Position numbers and translations under genes: made by a program | Source: Syntrophomonadaceae bacterium | Lineage (GTDB): Bacteria; Bacillota; Dethiobacteria; DTU022 | Direction: 5' to 3' | Length of the DNA: 17,694 nt | Assembly: GCA_007130585.1 (NCBI GenBank) | Contig: SLSE01000167.1 | Coordinates: forward strand, 1-17,694 | Shown: piece by piece, positions 1 to 5,923 of the stretch | How the letters are laid out: each line of letters opens with the position of its first letter | Position numbering within the stretch: position 1 is the stretch's first letter | Notes under the pieces: generated by a model | Seen by the model: the letters and a program-made list of their open reading frames with translations, nothing else | What the model was told of the DNA's origin: nothing | The model's database searches: none

Positions 1-9
1 ACAAGTTAA

Positions 10-56
10 AAAAGGGGGCTGCACTTATTCCTGACGGCATTGCACGCGCAACAGCC
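10..56 (-). terminator. Weak hairpin with T tract
   Basis: The minus strand has GGCTG paired with CAGCC about 30 bases apart, an inner TTGC/GCAA pairing, and then CCCTTTTTT. It could terminate something entering from higher coordinates, but the stem is short. Confidence 0.2.
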
Positions 57-116
57 ACTATATATAGTTTATGCCAACAGGTAACATTTTTCAAATAATA
101 AGGAACGGTTTCCCGA

Positions 117-154
117 TCAAAAAGAAAAGCAGCCTTAACCTGCCGGCCGCTTTT
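117..154 (-). terminator. Possible terminator after the CheW remnant
   Basis: On the minus strand an imperfect hairpin with outer arms AAAAGC and GCTTTT is followed by CTTTTT, about 20 bases after the stop of the CheW fragment. The position and the T-rich tail fit an intrinsic terminator, although the stem has mismatches and a long loop. Confidence 0.35.
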
Positions 155-172
155 CTGATAAAGGGGTATTCC

Positions 173-346
173 TTATATAATCAGCAATCTTTCATCCAGT
201 TTGCCGACTCCCATGATCAGATGACTCCTTCCGTCCGCCACCTGGCTGGGGGCTTCCTGGATCTGCTTGTCGGGAAGCCTGAGCACTTCACTGACTGAAT
301 CGACTATCAAGCCCCACCATGCGGTCTTCAGCCTTAATTATATCGC
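173..346 (-). pseudogene. Decayed CheW-domain fragment
   Basis: On the minus strand this stretch reads GLIVDSVSEVLRLPDKQIQE and then a second block ending GVGKLDERLLII followed by TAA. The pattern (G-L-I-V-D-S-V-S-E-V-L, then G-V-G-K-L-D-x-R-L-L-I) is that of the C-terminal half of CheW, the adaptor coupling chemoreceptors to the CheA kinase. The preceding CheW-like residues (DIIKAEDRMVG) lie in another frame, offset at a run of four G near 308-314, and the main frame has a TAA at about 335-340. There is no room for the N-terminal half, since another gene starts its 3' end at 390. I read this as the tail of a broken cheW-type gene. A sequencing error could explain the frame offset but not the missing N-terminus. 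Confidence 0.6.
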
Positions 347-389
347 GGCGGCTATTTCTTCGCTTCCGGTGCTGAGTTTAAATTATGTT

Positions 390-647
390 TTATGTGCTGC
401 TGAACGCTTTGCTTTTTTTGGGCCAGGTCAGCCTTAATAAAAGCAGGACAATAATAAAGGCAGCCAGGTCATATAAGCTGAATACAACACCGCTTAAGTA
501 ATAGCGGAATATCAACATGAAGACATAACCTGCCGCGGCTGTTATATAAAAGTTTTTTATGAATAAGGACAGCACATAGTTAACCACTATGATAATAATC
601 CCGGCCATAAGTACCTGTCTTGCTAAATCGACAATCAAGTATTCCAT
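390..647 (-). CDS. Small hydrophobic membrane protein, function unknown
   Basis: A protein of 85 residues begins MEYLIVDLARQ and is mostly hydrophobic. Three or so membrane segments are visible: AGIIIIVVNYVLSLF, then AAAGYVFMLIFRYYL, then DLAAFIIVLLLLRL. The C-terminus is short and basic (TWPKKSKAFSST). I chose this start because AAGGAGG lies 8 bases before this ATG; a longer reading frame from 680 has no ribosome site. The gene lies just downstream of a tRNA-Leu terminator, so it probably needs its own promoter, which I could not identify clearly. I do not recognise the family. It resembles small orphan membrane proteins of Clostridia only in composition. Confidence 0.6.
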   Translation of the reverse strand: MEYLIVDLARQVLMAGIIIIVVNYVLSLFIKNFYITAAAGYVFMLIFRYYLSGVVFSLYDLAAFIIVLLLLRLTWPKKSKAFSST

Positions 648-711
648 TAAGTAGGCCTCCTTCAATTTAAAGACAACCATGTTGCTATGTTAATAGTGCC
701 CGGTAAAAATT

Positions 712-750
712 AAGGGTTTTTGGAAAGAACATGGATTTCCAAAAACCCTT
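712..750 (-). terminator. Intrinsic terminator of tRNA-Leu
   Basis: A near-perfect 15-base stem (AAGGGTTTTTGGAAA with TTTCCAAAAACCCTT) sits right after the tRNA 3' end. On the minus strand it is followed by AATTTTTACC. It ends the tRNA transcript and any read-through from the upstream slipin gene. Confidence 0.75.
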
Positions 751-758
751 TGCCTGCC

Positions 759-844
759 TGGTGCGAGCGAGAGGATTTGAACCTCCACGGGCTATTGCCC
801 ACTAGGTCCTGAACCTAGCGCGTCTGCCATTCCGCCACGCTCGC
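759..844 (-). tRNA. tRNA-Leu (anticodon CAG)
   Basis: The minus strand folds as an 86-nt class II tRNA. The acceptor arms are GCGAGCG and CGCTCGC, followed by discriminator A and an encoded CCA. The anticodon stem CTAGG/CCTAG encloses the loop TTCAGGA, giving anticodon CAG, which reads CUG leucine codons. A variable arm of about 14 nt (TGGGCAATAGCCCG, with GGGC/GCCC pairing) and the T-arm GAGG-TTCAAAT-CCTC are present. The long variable arm supports leucine. Confidence 0.95.
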
Positions 845-865
845 TTTTATTGGCTCACCTTATGT

Positions 866-894
866 ATTATAAACGCTCGAAGGCAAGTGATCAA
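866..894 (-). promoter_or_regulatory. Sigma-A promoter of tRNA-Leu
   Basis: On the minus strand TTGATC (889-894) and TATAAT (866-871) are separated by exactly 17 bases. The predicted start is near 859, about 15 bases before the mature tRNA. The promoter sits only 15 bases after the slipin stop codon, and I see no terminator between them. Confidence 0.8.
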
Positions 895-908
895 TAGCAT
901 TTTAGATT

Positions 909-1835
909 TTATTCTTCATCTTCAGATTCTTCTTCTGTACCTTCTGTTCCTTCGGTCTCTTCTTCAGTTTTCTCTTCACTTTCTTCTGTCTCTTTCATTT
1001 CACCTGTAATCTCTTCCGGTTCTTCCGGCTCTTCTTCAGCTTCCAGCTCTCCTTCTTTTCTTCTACGGGCCATTTCAGCGGGATCCGGCAGCAGCATCCT
1101 CAGTTCGACAGGAAGGGGAAAAGCAATCATGTTGCCCTGCTGGCTGGCAATCTCCGGAAGGGTTCTAAGCAGGCGGACAAAGAAGCTTCCTTCCTGGGCG
1201 CTGAGAGTTTTAGCGGCGGCGGCAATCCGGCCGGCGGCCTGCTTTTCACCTTCAGCCTGGACAATAACCGCCCTTCTTTCCCTTTCCGCGGTAGCCTGCC
1301 GTGAAATAGCTTTCTGCAGGGCTTCAGGAATTACAACGTCCTTGATCTCTACCGCAGTTACCTTGATCCCCCAGACATCTGTGGCTTCATCGAGGATGCT
1401 CTGGATCTGCTGGTTCAGTTTGTCTCTTTCCGCCAGGAGTTCGTCAAGTTCGGCCTGCCCGGCCACGCTGCGCAGTGTTGTCTGCGACAGCTGGGCGGTA
1501 GCCATCCGGAAATCTTCAACGTTGTTTATGGCATTATTGGGTTCGACAACCCGGTAATAGACAACCGCATTTACGCTTGTGGTAACATTGTCACGGGTAA
1601 TAACTTCCTGGCTCGGGACATCCAGGGTAACAATTCTCAGCGATACCCTGAACAGCCGGTCCACAACGGGAATCACGAGTACAAAACCGGGACCTTTTTC
1701 GCCGATCAGGCGCCCCAGGCGAAATACAACCAGTCTCTGGTATTCGGGGACAATTTTAATCGCCGAAGTCAGAAACAGGACTATGATAATTATTACCGGT
1801 ATGTATACTCCACCTTCAGCCAACAATTCAAACAT
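909..1835 (-). CDS. Slipin-type SPFH (stomatin/prohibitin) membrane protein
   Basis: The protein has 308 residues. One N-terminal membrane segment (about 11-24) is followed by an SPFH domain (about 28-190) with the slipin signatures FRLGRLIGEKGPG, LDVPSQEVITRDNV and WGIKVTAVEIKDVVIP, then an Ala/Glu-rich helix (EAL..ISRQATAERERRA). Slipins oligomerise at membrane microdomains and are partnered by NfeD proteases. Here nfeD lies 55 bases upstream on the same strand, the standard arrangement. GGGAGG lies 8 bases before the ATG. Slipins usually end near residue 255-260; this one carries an extra tail of about 50 residues (259-308) made almost wholly of Glu, Thr, Gly and Ser, strongly acidic and low in complexity. 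The tail is probably disordered and cytoplasmic. Confidence 0.92.
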   Translation of the reverse strand: MFELLAEGGVYIPVIIIIVLFLTSAIKIVPEYQRLVVFRLGRLIGEKGPGFVLVIPVVDRLFRVSLRIVTLDVPSQEVITRDNVTTSVNAVVYYRVVEPNNAINNVEDFRMATAQLSQTTLRSVAGQAELDELLAERDKLNQQIQSILDEATDVWGIKVTAVEIKDVVIPEALQKAISRQATAERERRAVIVQAEGEKQAAGRIAAAAKTLSAQEGSFFVRLLRTLPEIASQQGNMIAFPLPVELRMLLPDPAEMARRRKEGELEAEEEPEEPEEITGEMKETEESEEKTEEETEGTEGTEEESEDEE

Positions 1836-1890
1836 TATATGACCTCCCTTAATTTAATGAACAATAAGCTTGTCATCTGTCTTCCCGGGT

Positions 1891-3231
1891 TCAGTCTTCC
1901 CTATCCCCGTCATGCATTGGCCTGACATAGAGCATGAGGGTTTCTGCGCGGACCACTTCAACTTCTGTTTGAGCAGGAATCGTGGAGCCGTCTTCACTCC
2001 TGGACCTCCACAGCTCGCCCCTGGACTTGATCATCCCTTCCGGGTTAAGATCGGTTACCGTGACACCTTTTACAGGCGGGTTGAAGTAGTCGCTCCCGCC
2101 GGTATCTGTCCGCCTGGTATGGATAATTCTCTGAACAACAACCAGGATAATGATTACCATCCCCAGCACTGTCCCGACTACCGTGACCAGGAAAGTGCCG
2201 TACCAGTCTCCGGGCATCAGGGGTTCAATGGGCAGCAGAACCGCTCCTGCTAAAAGTGAAACCGCTCCCCCGATACCAAAAACCCCGAAACCTGAAGTGA
2301 AAAGTTCTGCAGCGATCAAAGCCAGACCCAGCAGCAGCAGGACCACCCCCGTAGTATTGACGTCGAATAAGCCGATACCGTAAATTCCAAGTACCACCAG
2401 GATTGCTCCTCCCACTTCGGGAACGATCGTACCCGGGGAACTGAAACCAAAATAAAGGCCCAGTATCCCGGCCATTAAAACAAGGAAGGAGATCTGGGGA
2501 TCGCTAAGCCAGTTTTGGAATCTCTCCGCCATGGTCATTTCATCTTCAACCAGCGGTGCGCCTATAGTATTAAGGGTGTATTCCACGCCCTGCTTTTCAA
2601 TGGTTACGCCATCAAGTAATTCCAGCAATTCATCAACATTGCCGGCTATGTACTCAATTATTTCGACCTCCAGCGCCTCAATGGCGTCAAGGGTCAGGTT
2701 CTCGGTAACGAAACGCTCGGCAATATCCGGAGGCCTGCCTTTTTCCCGGGCCATGCTGCGCAGGTGGGTGGAGTAGAAAATGGTTGTTTTTTCATCTGCC
2801 TCGGTGGCGCCTTCCGGTGAAATTGCTATCGGCTGGGCAGCGCCCACGGTTGTTCCGGGCGCCATGGCGGCAATATCGGAGGATACAATGATAAACGCTC
2901 CAGCCGAGCCGGCGATAGCTCCCGAGGGAGCAACAAGAACGGCGACCGGGATTTCTGCGTTCAGGAAAAGCTCGTTGATCTGGAGCGTAGCGTCTACCAG
3001 GCCTCCAGGGGTGTTCATTACGAGCAGAAAGAGCTGTGCATCCGCATTCAGGGCCAGTTCCATCTGACGCTGCAAGAAGTTTCGCTGCCCGGCGGTAATT
3101 GCGCCGTCGAGTTCAACAACATGGACCGGTCTGACAGCCTCTTCGTTTTCACTGGCAAATACCGGCAATGAAGCCAGCAATATAATTATGAGCAAAATAG
3201 GGATTAATTTAAGCCCGCTTTTCCTTTTCAT
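1891..3231 (-). CDS. nfeD: NfeD-family membrane-bound serine protease (ClpP-like), long form
   Basis: The protein has 446 residues. It has a signal peptide (1-26, ending PVFAS), then a ClpP-class serine protease domain (about 33-210), four or five membrane segments (about 245-370) and a C-terminal OB-fold NfeD domain (about 375-440, KGVTVTDLNPEGMIKSRGEL). The nucleophile is probably Ser109 in GSAGAFI, preceded by the conserved NTPGG (73-77). The archaeal relative PH1510 uses a Ser-Lys dyad; the nearest candidate lysine here is Lys148 (DEKTTIFYSTHLRSMA), but I cannot fix its alignment. PH1510 cleaves the hydrophobic C-terminus of its stomatin partner. The slipin downstream on the same strand is the expected partner, although its C-terminus is acidic rather than hydrophobic. 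The start has only a weak ribosome site (AAAGG about 12 bases upstream), which may mean low expression. Confidence 0.9.
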   Translation of the reverse strand: MKRKSGLKLIPILLIIILLASLPVFASENEEAVRPVHVVELDGAITAGQRNFLQRQMELALNADAQLFLLVMNTPGGLVDATLQINELFLNAEIPVAVLVAPSGAIAGSAGAFIIVSSDIAAMAPGTTVGAAQPIAISPEGATEADEKTTIFYSTHLRSMAREKGRPPDIAERFVTENLTLDAIEALEVEIIEYIAGNVDELLELLDGVTIEKQGVEYTLNTIGAPLVEDEMTMAERFQNWLSDPQISFLVLMAGILGLYFGFSSPGTIVPEVGGAILVVLGIYGIGLFDVNTTGVVLLLLGLALIAAELFTSGFGVFGIGGAVSLLAGAVLLPIEPLMPGDWYGTFLVTVVGTVLGMVIIILVVVQRIIHTRRTDTGGSDYFNPPVKGVTVTDLNPEGMIKSRGELWRSRSEDGSTIPAQTEVEVVRAETLMLYVRPMHDGDRED

Positions 3232-3276
3232 TACTAATCAGCGACCTTTACTTAGATTTTTGTCCTTCTGAACTTA

Positions 3277-3305
3277 ATTATAATACAATTCTGATTGTAT
3301 TAAAA
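3277..3305 (-). promoter_or_regulatory. Probable nfeD promoter with palindromic operator
   Basis: On the minus strand TATAAT lies at 3277-3282. The corresponding -35 position (3300-3305) reads TTTTAA, which is poor. The space between is filled by a perfect inverted repeat with 9-base arms, TAATACAAT and ATTGTATTA, 4 bases apart (3281-3302). A weak -35 with a palindrome between the two boxes suggests control by a dimeric regulator. Confidence 0.5.
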
Positions 3306-3377
3306 GAGTAGCGTGTTAAGCGAAACGGTTACCGGCCATGCTTAATTTGATCAAAGCCGGGCTCATTACGGTTTGCA

Positions 3378-3406
3378 TTGACTGAATTATAGCTATGCCA
3401 TATAAT
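3378..3406 (+). promoter_or_regulatory. Sigma-A promoter of the Rrf2 regulator gene
   Basis: TTGACT (3378-3383) and TATAAT (3401-3406) are 17 bases apart, close to consensus. The predicted start is near 3413, inside the operator-like box at 3407-3422, so a bound protein would block initiation. Confidence 0.8.
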
Positions 3407-3422
3407 ATAACCAATTAAGTTA
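3407..3422 (+). promoter_or_regulatory. Candidate Rrf2 operator, copy 1
   Basis: The 16-base sequence ATAACCAATTAAGTTA directly follows the -10 box of the rrf2-type gene. Its core is an imperfect dyad, TAAC-7-GTTA. The identical 16 bases occur, in the opposite orientation, just after the -10 box of the facing operon at 5338-5353. A wider dyad CCAATT-12-AATTGG (3411-3434) overlaps it and reaches the ribosome site. Self-repression by the regulator is the simplest reading. Confidence 0.6.
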
Positions 3423-3444
3423 CATATAAATTGGAGTATTTATT

Positions 3445-3858
3445 ATGATTACAAGAAAAGCTGAATACGCTATTATTATCCTGGCCGAGCTGGCATCCCA
3501 TCCTGAAGGAACGGTAATCACCAGCAAGGCGATCGCTGAAAAGCGCTCTATTCCGTTTAACCTGGTCGTTCAACTGCTGGCAGTGACCAAAGAAGCGGGC
3601 TGGACCACCGGAACCAGGGGCCCTTCCGGTGGAATCCGTTTGACCGGCGACCCGGCTAAAATAAACATGAAGCAGGTTATTGAGCGGGTCGACGGCCCGA
3701 TTGGCATTACCCGCTGCCTGTTCAGTAAAACCCCCTGCCGCGATAAAACACATTGTTCCCTGCGCAACATCTGGTCTGAAGCCCAGCTTGCCATGCTATC
3801 GGTGCTGGAGAAGGTCTCGATTCAGGACCTTGCCGATGCTGCAGACGACGACTGCTAG
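3445..3858 (+). CDS. Rrf2-family transcriptional regulator with probable Fe-S ligands
   Basis: The protein has 137 residues, typical for Rrf2. The N-terminus (MITRKAEYAIIILAELAS) and the winged helix (about 20-75, ending GPSGGIRLTGDPAKI) are standard family features. Cys91, Cys98 and Cys104 form C-x6-C-x5-C in the loop before the long C-terminal helix, at the place where IscR, NsrR and RirA bind a [2Fe-2S] or [4Fe-4S] cluster (C-x5-C-x5-C in IscR). It is therefore probably a sensor of iron-sulfur status, redox state or nitric oxide; which of these cannot be told from sequence. A further cysteine is the last residue. GGAG lies 8 bases before the ATG. The gene converges with the ferredoxin-domain gene only 17 bases away, and shares an operator-like box with that operon's promoter, so it likely controls both. 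Confidence 0.88.
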   Translation: MITRKAEYAIIILAELASHPEGTVITSKAIAEKRSIPFNLVVQLLAVTKEAGWTTGTRGPSGGIRLTGDPAKINMKQVIERVDGPIGITRCLFSKTPCRDKTHCSLRNIWSEAQLAMLSVLEKVSIQDLADAADDDC

Positions 3859-3875
3859 ATCATCAGCCGGGCCGC

Positions 3876-4622
3876 TTATTCTTTTATACTGCCGTCCACC
3901 CCGACCACAATTTCTCTGAGTTCAGTTTCAGCTCTCGATTCCTGAAGGGCGGAACGGACCAGCCTTGACAGTCCGAAGCAGCAGCCCACTTCCATGTGAA
4001 CCAGCGTTATGCTTTTCAGGTCGTTCAACCTGAATATTTCAACCAGCTTTTTATGATAGGCGTCAACGTCGTCAAGTTTGGGGCAGCCGATTACCAGCGA
4101 GCGTTCTGCCAGAAAATCGCGGTGAAAGTCGGCATAGGCAAATGGCACGCAGTCGGCGGCAATGAGCAGATCCGCACCCTGCAAAAAGCGGGCCTGCGGG
4201 TTAACAAGGTGCAGTTGAACCGGCCAGTGGGTTAACTCGGCTTCCGGCCTGCCCTGTTCCGTATCCGATGCCCTGCTTTCCGCCGGCTGTTCCGCCGGAT
4301 TACCGAGTTCTCTTTCGATGCTGCCGCCGCAGCAGAAGCTGATTTCTGCCTCGCGGGCCGGAGCCACTGTTTCGAGGTTTTTCAGGCGCTCCTCCACGGC
4401 CTTTTCATCAAAGGGTTCCGCTTCCCTTTCGATCATTTCAATAGCTCCCTGCGGGCATTCCCCCAGGCAGTTGCCCAGGCCGTCACAGTAAATATCTTTA
4501 ACCAGGCGGGCCTTGCCGTCCACGATCTGCAGGGCCCCCTCCTCGCAGGAAGGAATGCACAGGCCGCACCCGTCACACTTGCTCTCATCAATGGAAATAA
4601 TTTTTCGAACCACAGTATTCAT
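3876..4622 (-). CDS. Ferredoxin-domain protein with conserved C-terminal cysteine domain
   Basis: The protein has 248 residues from the ATG at 4622, chosen because GGAGG lies 8 bases upstream; an ATG 8 codons earlier has no ribosome site. The N-terminus holds CDGCGLCIPSC, a full C-x2-C-x2-C-x3-C [4Fe-4S] motif. A second group, CDGLGNCLGECP, has C-x5-C-x3-C-P spacing and may bind a second cluster. After a variable linker (about 90-130, containing FCCGGS) comes a domain with WPVQLHLVNP, LLIAADCVPFAYADFHRDFL, VIGCPKLDD and MEVGCCFGL. From memory, this architecture is a conserved anaerobe family of unknown reaction, often near Rrf2 regulators and hybrid-cluster proteins. The repeated Cys motifs suggest a further metal site. 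A role in electron transfer or nitrosative/oxidative defence is inferred from context only. It is the second gene of its operon, 79 bases after the zinc-ribbon gene. Confidence 0.8.
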   Translation of the reverse strand: MNTVVRKIISIDESKCDGCGLCIPSCEEGALQIVDGKARLVKDIYCDGLGNCLGECPQGAIEMIEREAEPFDEKAVEERLKNLETVAPAREAEISFCCGGSIERELGNPAEQPAESRASDTEQGRPEAELTHWPVQLHLVNPQARFLQGADLLIAADCVPFAYADFHRDFLAERSLVIGCPKLDDVDAYHKKLVEIFRLNDLKSITLVHMEVGCCFGLSRLVRSALQESRAETELREIVVGVDGSIKE

Positions 4623-4667
4623 TTTCGTATCCTCCGTTATTTTCATTAATATTTATGATCCTGCACT

Positions 4668-4695
4668 GCCCGGGGGTTCCGGGCCGGTGTTTTTT
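4668..4695 (+). terminator. GC-rich hairpin between the two operon genes
   Basis: GCCCGG and CCGGGC pair across a 5-base loop (4668-4684) in the 79-base gap between the two minus-strand genes. On the plus strand it is followed, after 5 bases, by six T, so it could stop antisense transcripts coming from the rrf2 side. On the minus strand there is no T tract; there it could instead stabilise or attenuate the operon mRNA. Confidence 0.3.
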
Positions 4696-4701
4696 GTTGC
4701 C

Positions 4702-5316
4702 TTATTTCTTTCTTCCTGCCACCCGATGCCGGTGTTTAAAATCGGCTAACAGGTCTTCAACCAGGCTGTAAGCGGGATCGTCAGGTCCCCCGTTTCCACT
4801 GCCCCCTAATCTTTCAAGTATCGCTTTTGTTTCTTTTACCGCCCTCTGGGGCAGGCTGTGTTCCCGCTCCAGTTCATCGAGAAAGGCTGAAGGGTCTTCA
4901 ATCAGTTCTTCTGTTTTTAAAAAGCTTATTATAATTGAGGCAACTACGGGAAACATGTCAACATGCTCTTTTTCGCATTTTTTCTCGGCTTCCTCGATTA
5001 TTTCTTTAATCCCGGCCACTTTCTCAGTAATATTTCCGCTCCGCCTGTCCAGTTCATCTTCCAGAATTGCGCGCAGCGACTTCGATTTCAGGCCTCGCGC
5101 TCCCGGCCCGAGGCATTGTTCGGCATAAGCGCACCACTGGGCGCACCCCATATCAAAGCGGGGGTTTGCCACCCGCGCTTTGCAGCTCGGGCATCTCAGG
5201 CGAATGTCTGTCTTGAAGAATTCGATCATCTCTCCGCACTGCGGGCAGCTGTCTTCGTGGACATCGTCTGCTGTCCAGTACCGCATGTCCTGTCCGGGGC
5301 ACTTTGTTCCAATCAT
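4702..5316 (-). CDS. Zinc-ribbon protein with apparently degenerate HD-like domain
   Basis: The protein has 204 residues. The N-terminus contains many paired cysteines: CPGQDMRYW, CPQCGEMIEFF, LRCPSCKARVANPRFD and GCAQWCAYAEQC, enough for one or two zinc or iron-sulfur sites. From memory, this N-terminal block normally precedes an HD-type phosphohydrolase domain in anaerobes. Here the following part keeps the helical pattern (VAGIKEIIEEAEKKCEKEHVD, then FPVVASIIISFLK, then AVKETKAILERLGG), but where a family member should read L-H-D-I-G this one reads I-S-F-L-K. The His-Asp pair is therefore absent, and the HD part looks catalytically dead. AAGGTGG lies 8 bases before the ATG. It is the first gene of the operon whose promoter carries the shared Rrf2-type box. 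Function unknown. Confidence 0.72.
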   Translation of the reverse strand: MIGTKCPGQDMRYWTADDVHEDSCPQCGEMIEFFKTDIRLRCPSCKARVANPRFDMGCAQWCAYAEQCLGPGARGLKSKSLRAILEDELDRRSGNITEKVAGIKEIIEEAEKKCEKEHVDMFPVVASIIISFLKTEELIEDPSAFLDELEREHSLPQRAVKETKAILERLGGSGNGGPDDPAYSLVEDLLADFKHRHRVAGRKK

Positions 5317-5337
5317 TTAGGACACCACCTTAATTAC

Positions 5338-5353
5338 TAACTTAATTGGTTAT
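5338..5353 (-). promoter_or_regulatory. Candidate Rrf2 operator, copy 2
   Basis: On the minus strand this reads ATAACCAATTAAGTTA, identical over 16 bases to the box at 3407-3422. It begins 4 bases after the -10 box of the zinc-ribbon/ferredoxin operon. A direct repeat CTTAATT with a 12-base period (5329-5335 and 5341-5347, plus strand) overlaps its end. Confidence 0.6.
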
Positions 5354-5357
5354 GTAT

Positions 5358-5386
5358 ATTATAACCTCTTTTCGGTCTGAATGCAA
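5358..5386 (-). promoter_or_regulatory. Sigma-A promoter of the zinc-ribbon/ferredoxin operon
   Basis: On the minus strand TTGCAT (5381-5386) and TATAAT (5358-5363) are 17 bases apart. The start of transcription would fall inside the operator-like box, about 35 bases before the ATG at 5316. The -35 box touches the T tract of the upstream ndk terminator. Confidence 0.75.
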
Positions 5387-5387
5387 C

Positions 5388-5413
5388 AAAAAAAGCGGCT
5401 GAATTTCAGCCGC
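5388..5413 (-). terminator. Intrinsic terminator of speD-speE-ndk
   Basis: Perfect 8-base arms GCGGCTGA and TCAGCCGC enclose a 3-base loop (5395-5413) and are followed on the minus strand by seven T. It lies 30 bases after the ndk stop. Confidence 0.9.
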
Positions 5414-5442
5414 CTGCCAATCCTGCTTCTGCCGGGAGCGAA

Positions 5443-5904
5443 TCAGTCGTAAAGACTGCCTTCATCAGCTTTCCGGTAGGAGTAAAATTCATCTTTTGTA
5501 AAGAAGAGCCCTATTTCTCTCTCCGCGCTTTCCAGCGAATCTGAACCGTGGACTATGTTTTTCCCCATAAAAACTGCCAGGTCGCCGCGTATGGTTCCCG
5601 GGGCAGCTTTGCGCGGGTCTGTCGCCCCGATCAGGGACCGGACCATATCAACAACGTCGTCCCCTTCCCAGACCATGGCCACTACCGGGGCGGATGTAAT
5701 AAATTCTATTAAACCGTCATAAAATGGCTTCCCCTCGTGTTCGCCGTAATGGCGGGCAGCAAGATCTGGGTCGATCTGCATCATTTTCATGGCCACCAGT
5801 TTAAAACCTTTACTTTCCAGGCGGCTGATTACATTGCCAATCAATCCGCGCTCCACCCCGTCGGGTTTAACCATTAAAAAAGTTTGTTCCCTGTCAGCTG
5901 TCAT
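5443..5904 (-). CDS. ndk: Nucleoside diphosphate kinase
   Basis: The protein has 153 residues, close to the usual 140-150. It transfers the gamma-phosphate of ATP to other nucleoside diphosphates through a phosphohistidine. The N-terminal [16 protein letters not shown] and the active-site NIVHGSDS (His119) are intact, and the kinase-specific [11 protein letters not shown] is complete. GGGAGG lies 8 bases before the ATG. It is the last gene of an apparent speD-speE-ndk operon: the gap to speE is 19 bases and a strong terminator follows. The link between polyamine synthesis and nucleotide balancing is probably one of shared growth demand; no direct partnership is indicated. Confidence 0.97.
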   Translation of the reverse strand: MTADREQTFLMVKPDGVERGLIGNVISRLESKGFKLVAMKMMQIDPDLAARHYGEHEGKPFYDGLIEFITSAPVVAMVWEGDDVVDMVRSLIGATDPRKAAPGTIRGDLAVFMGKNIVHGSDSLESAEREIGLFFTKDEFYSYRKADEGSLYD

Positions 5905-5923
5905 TTAGTTTTCCTCCCAGCAA

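Noticed and set aside
71..298. Plus-strand open frame of 75 codons
   Set aside because: It has no ribosome site and is antisense to the CheW remnant, whose minus-strand reading is clearly protein-like.
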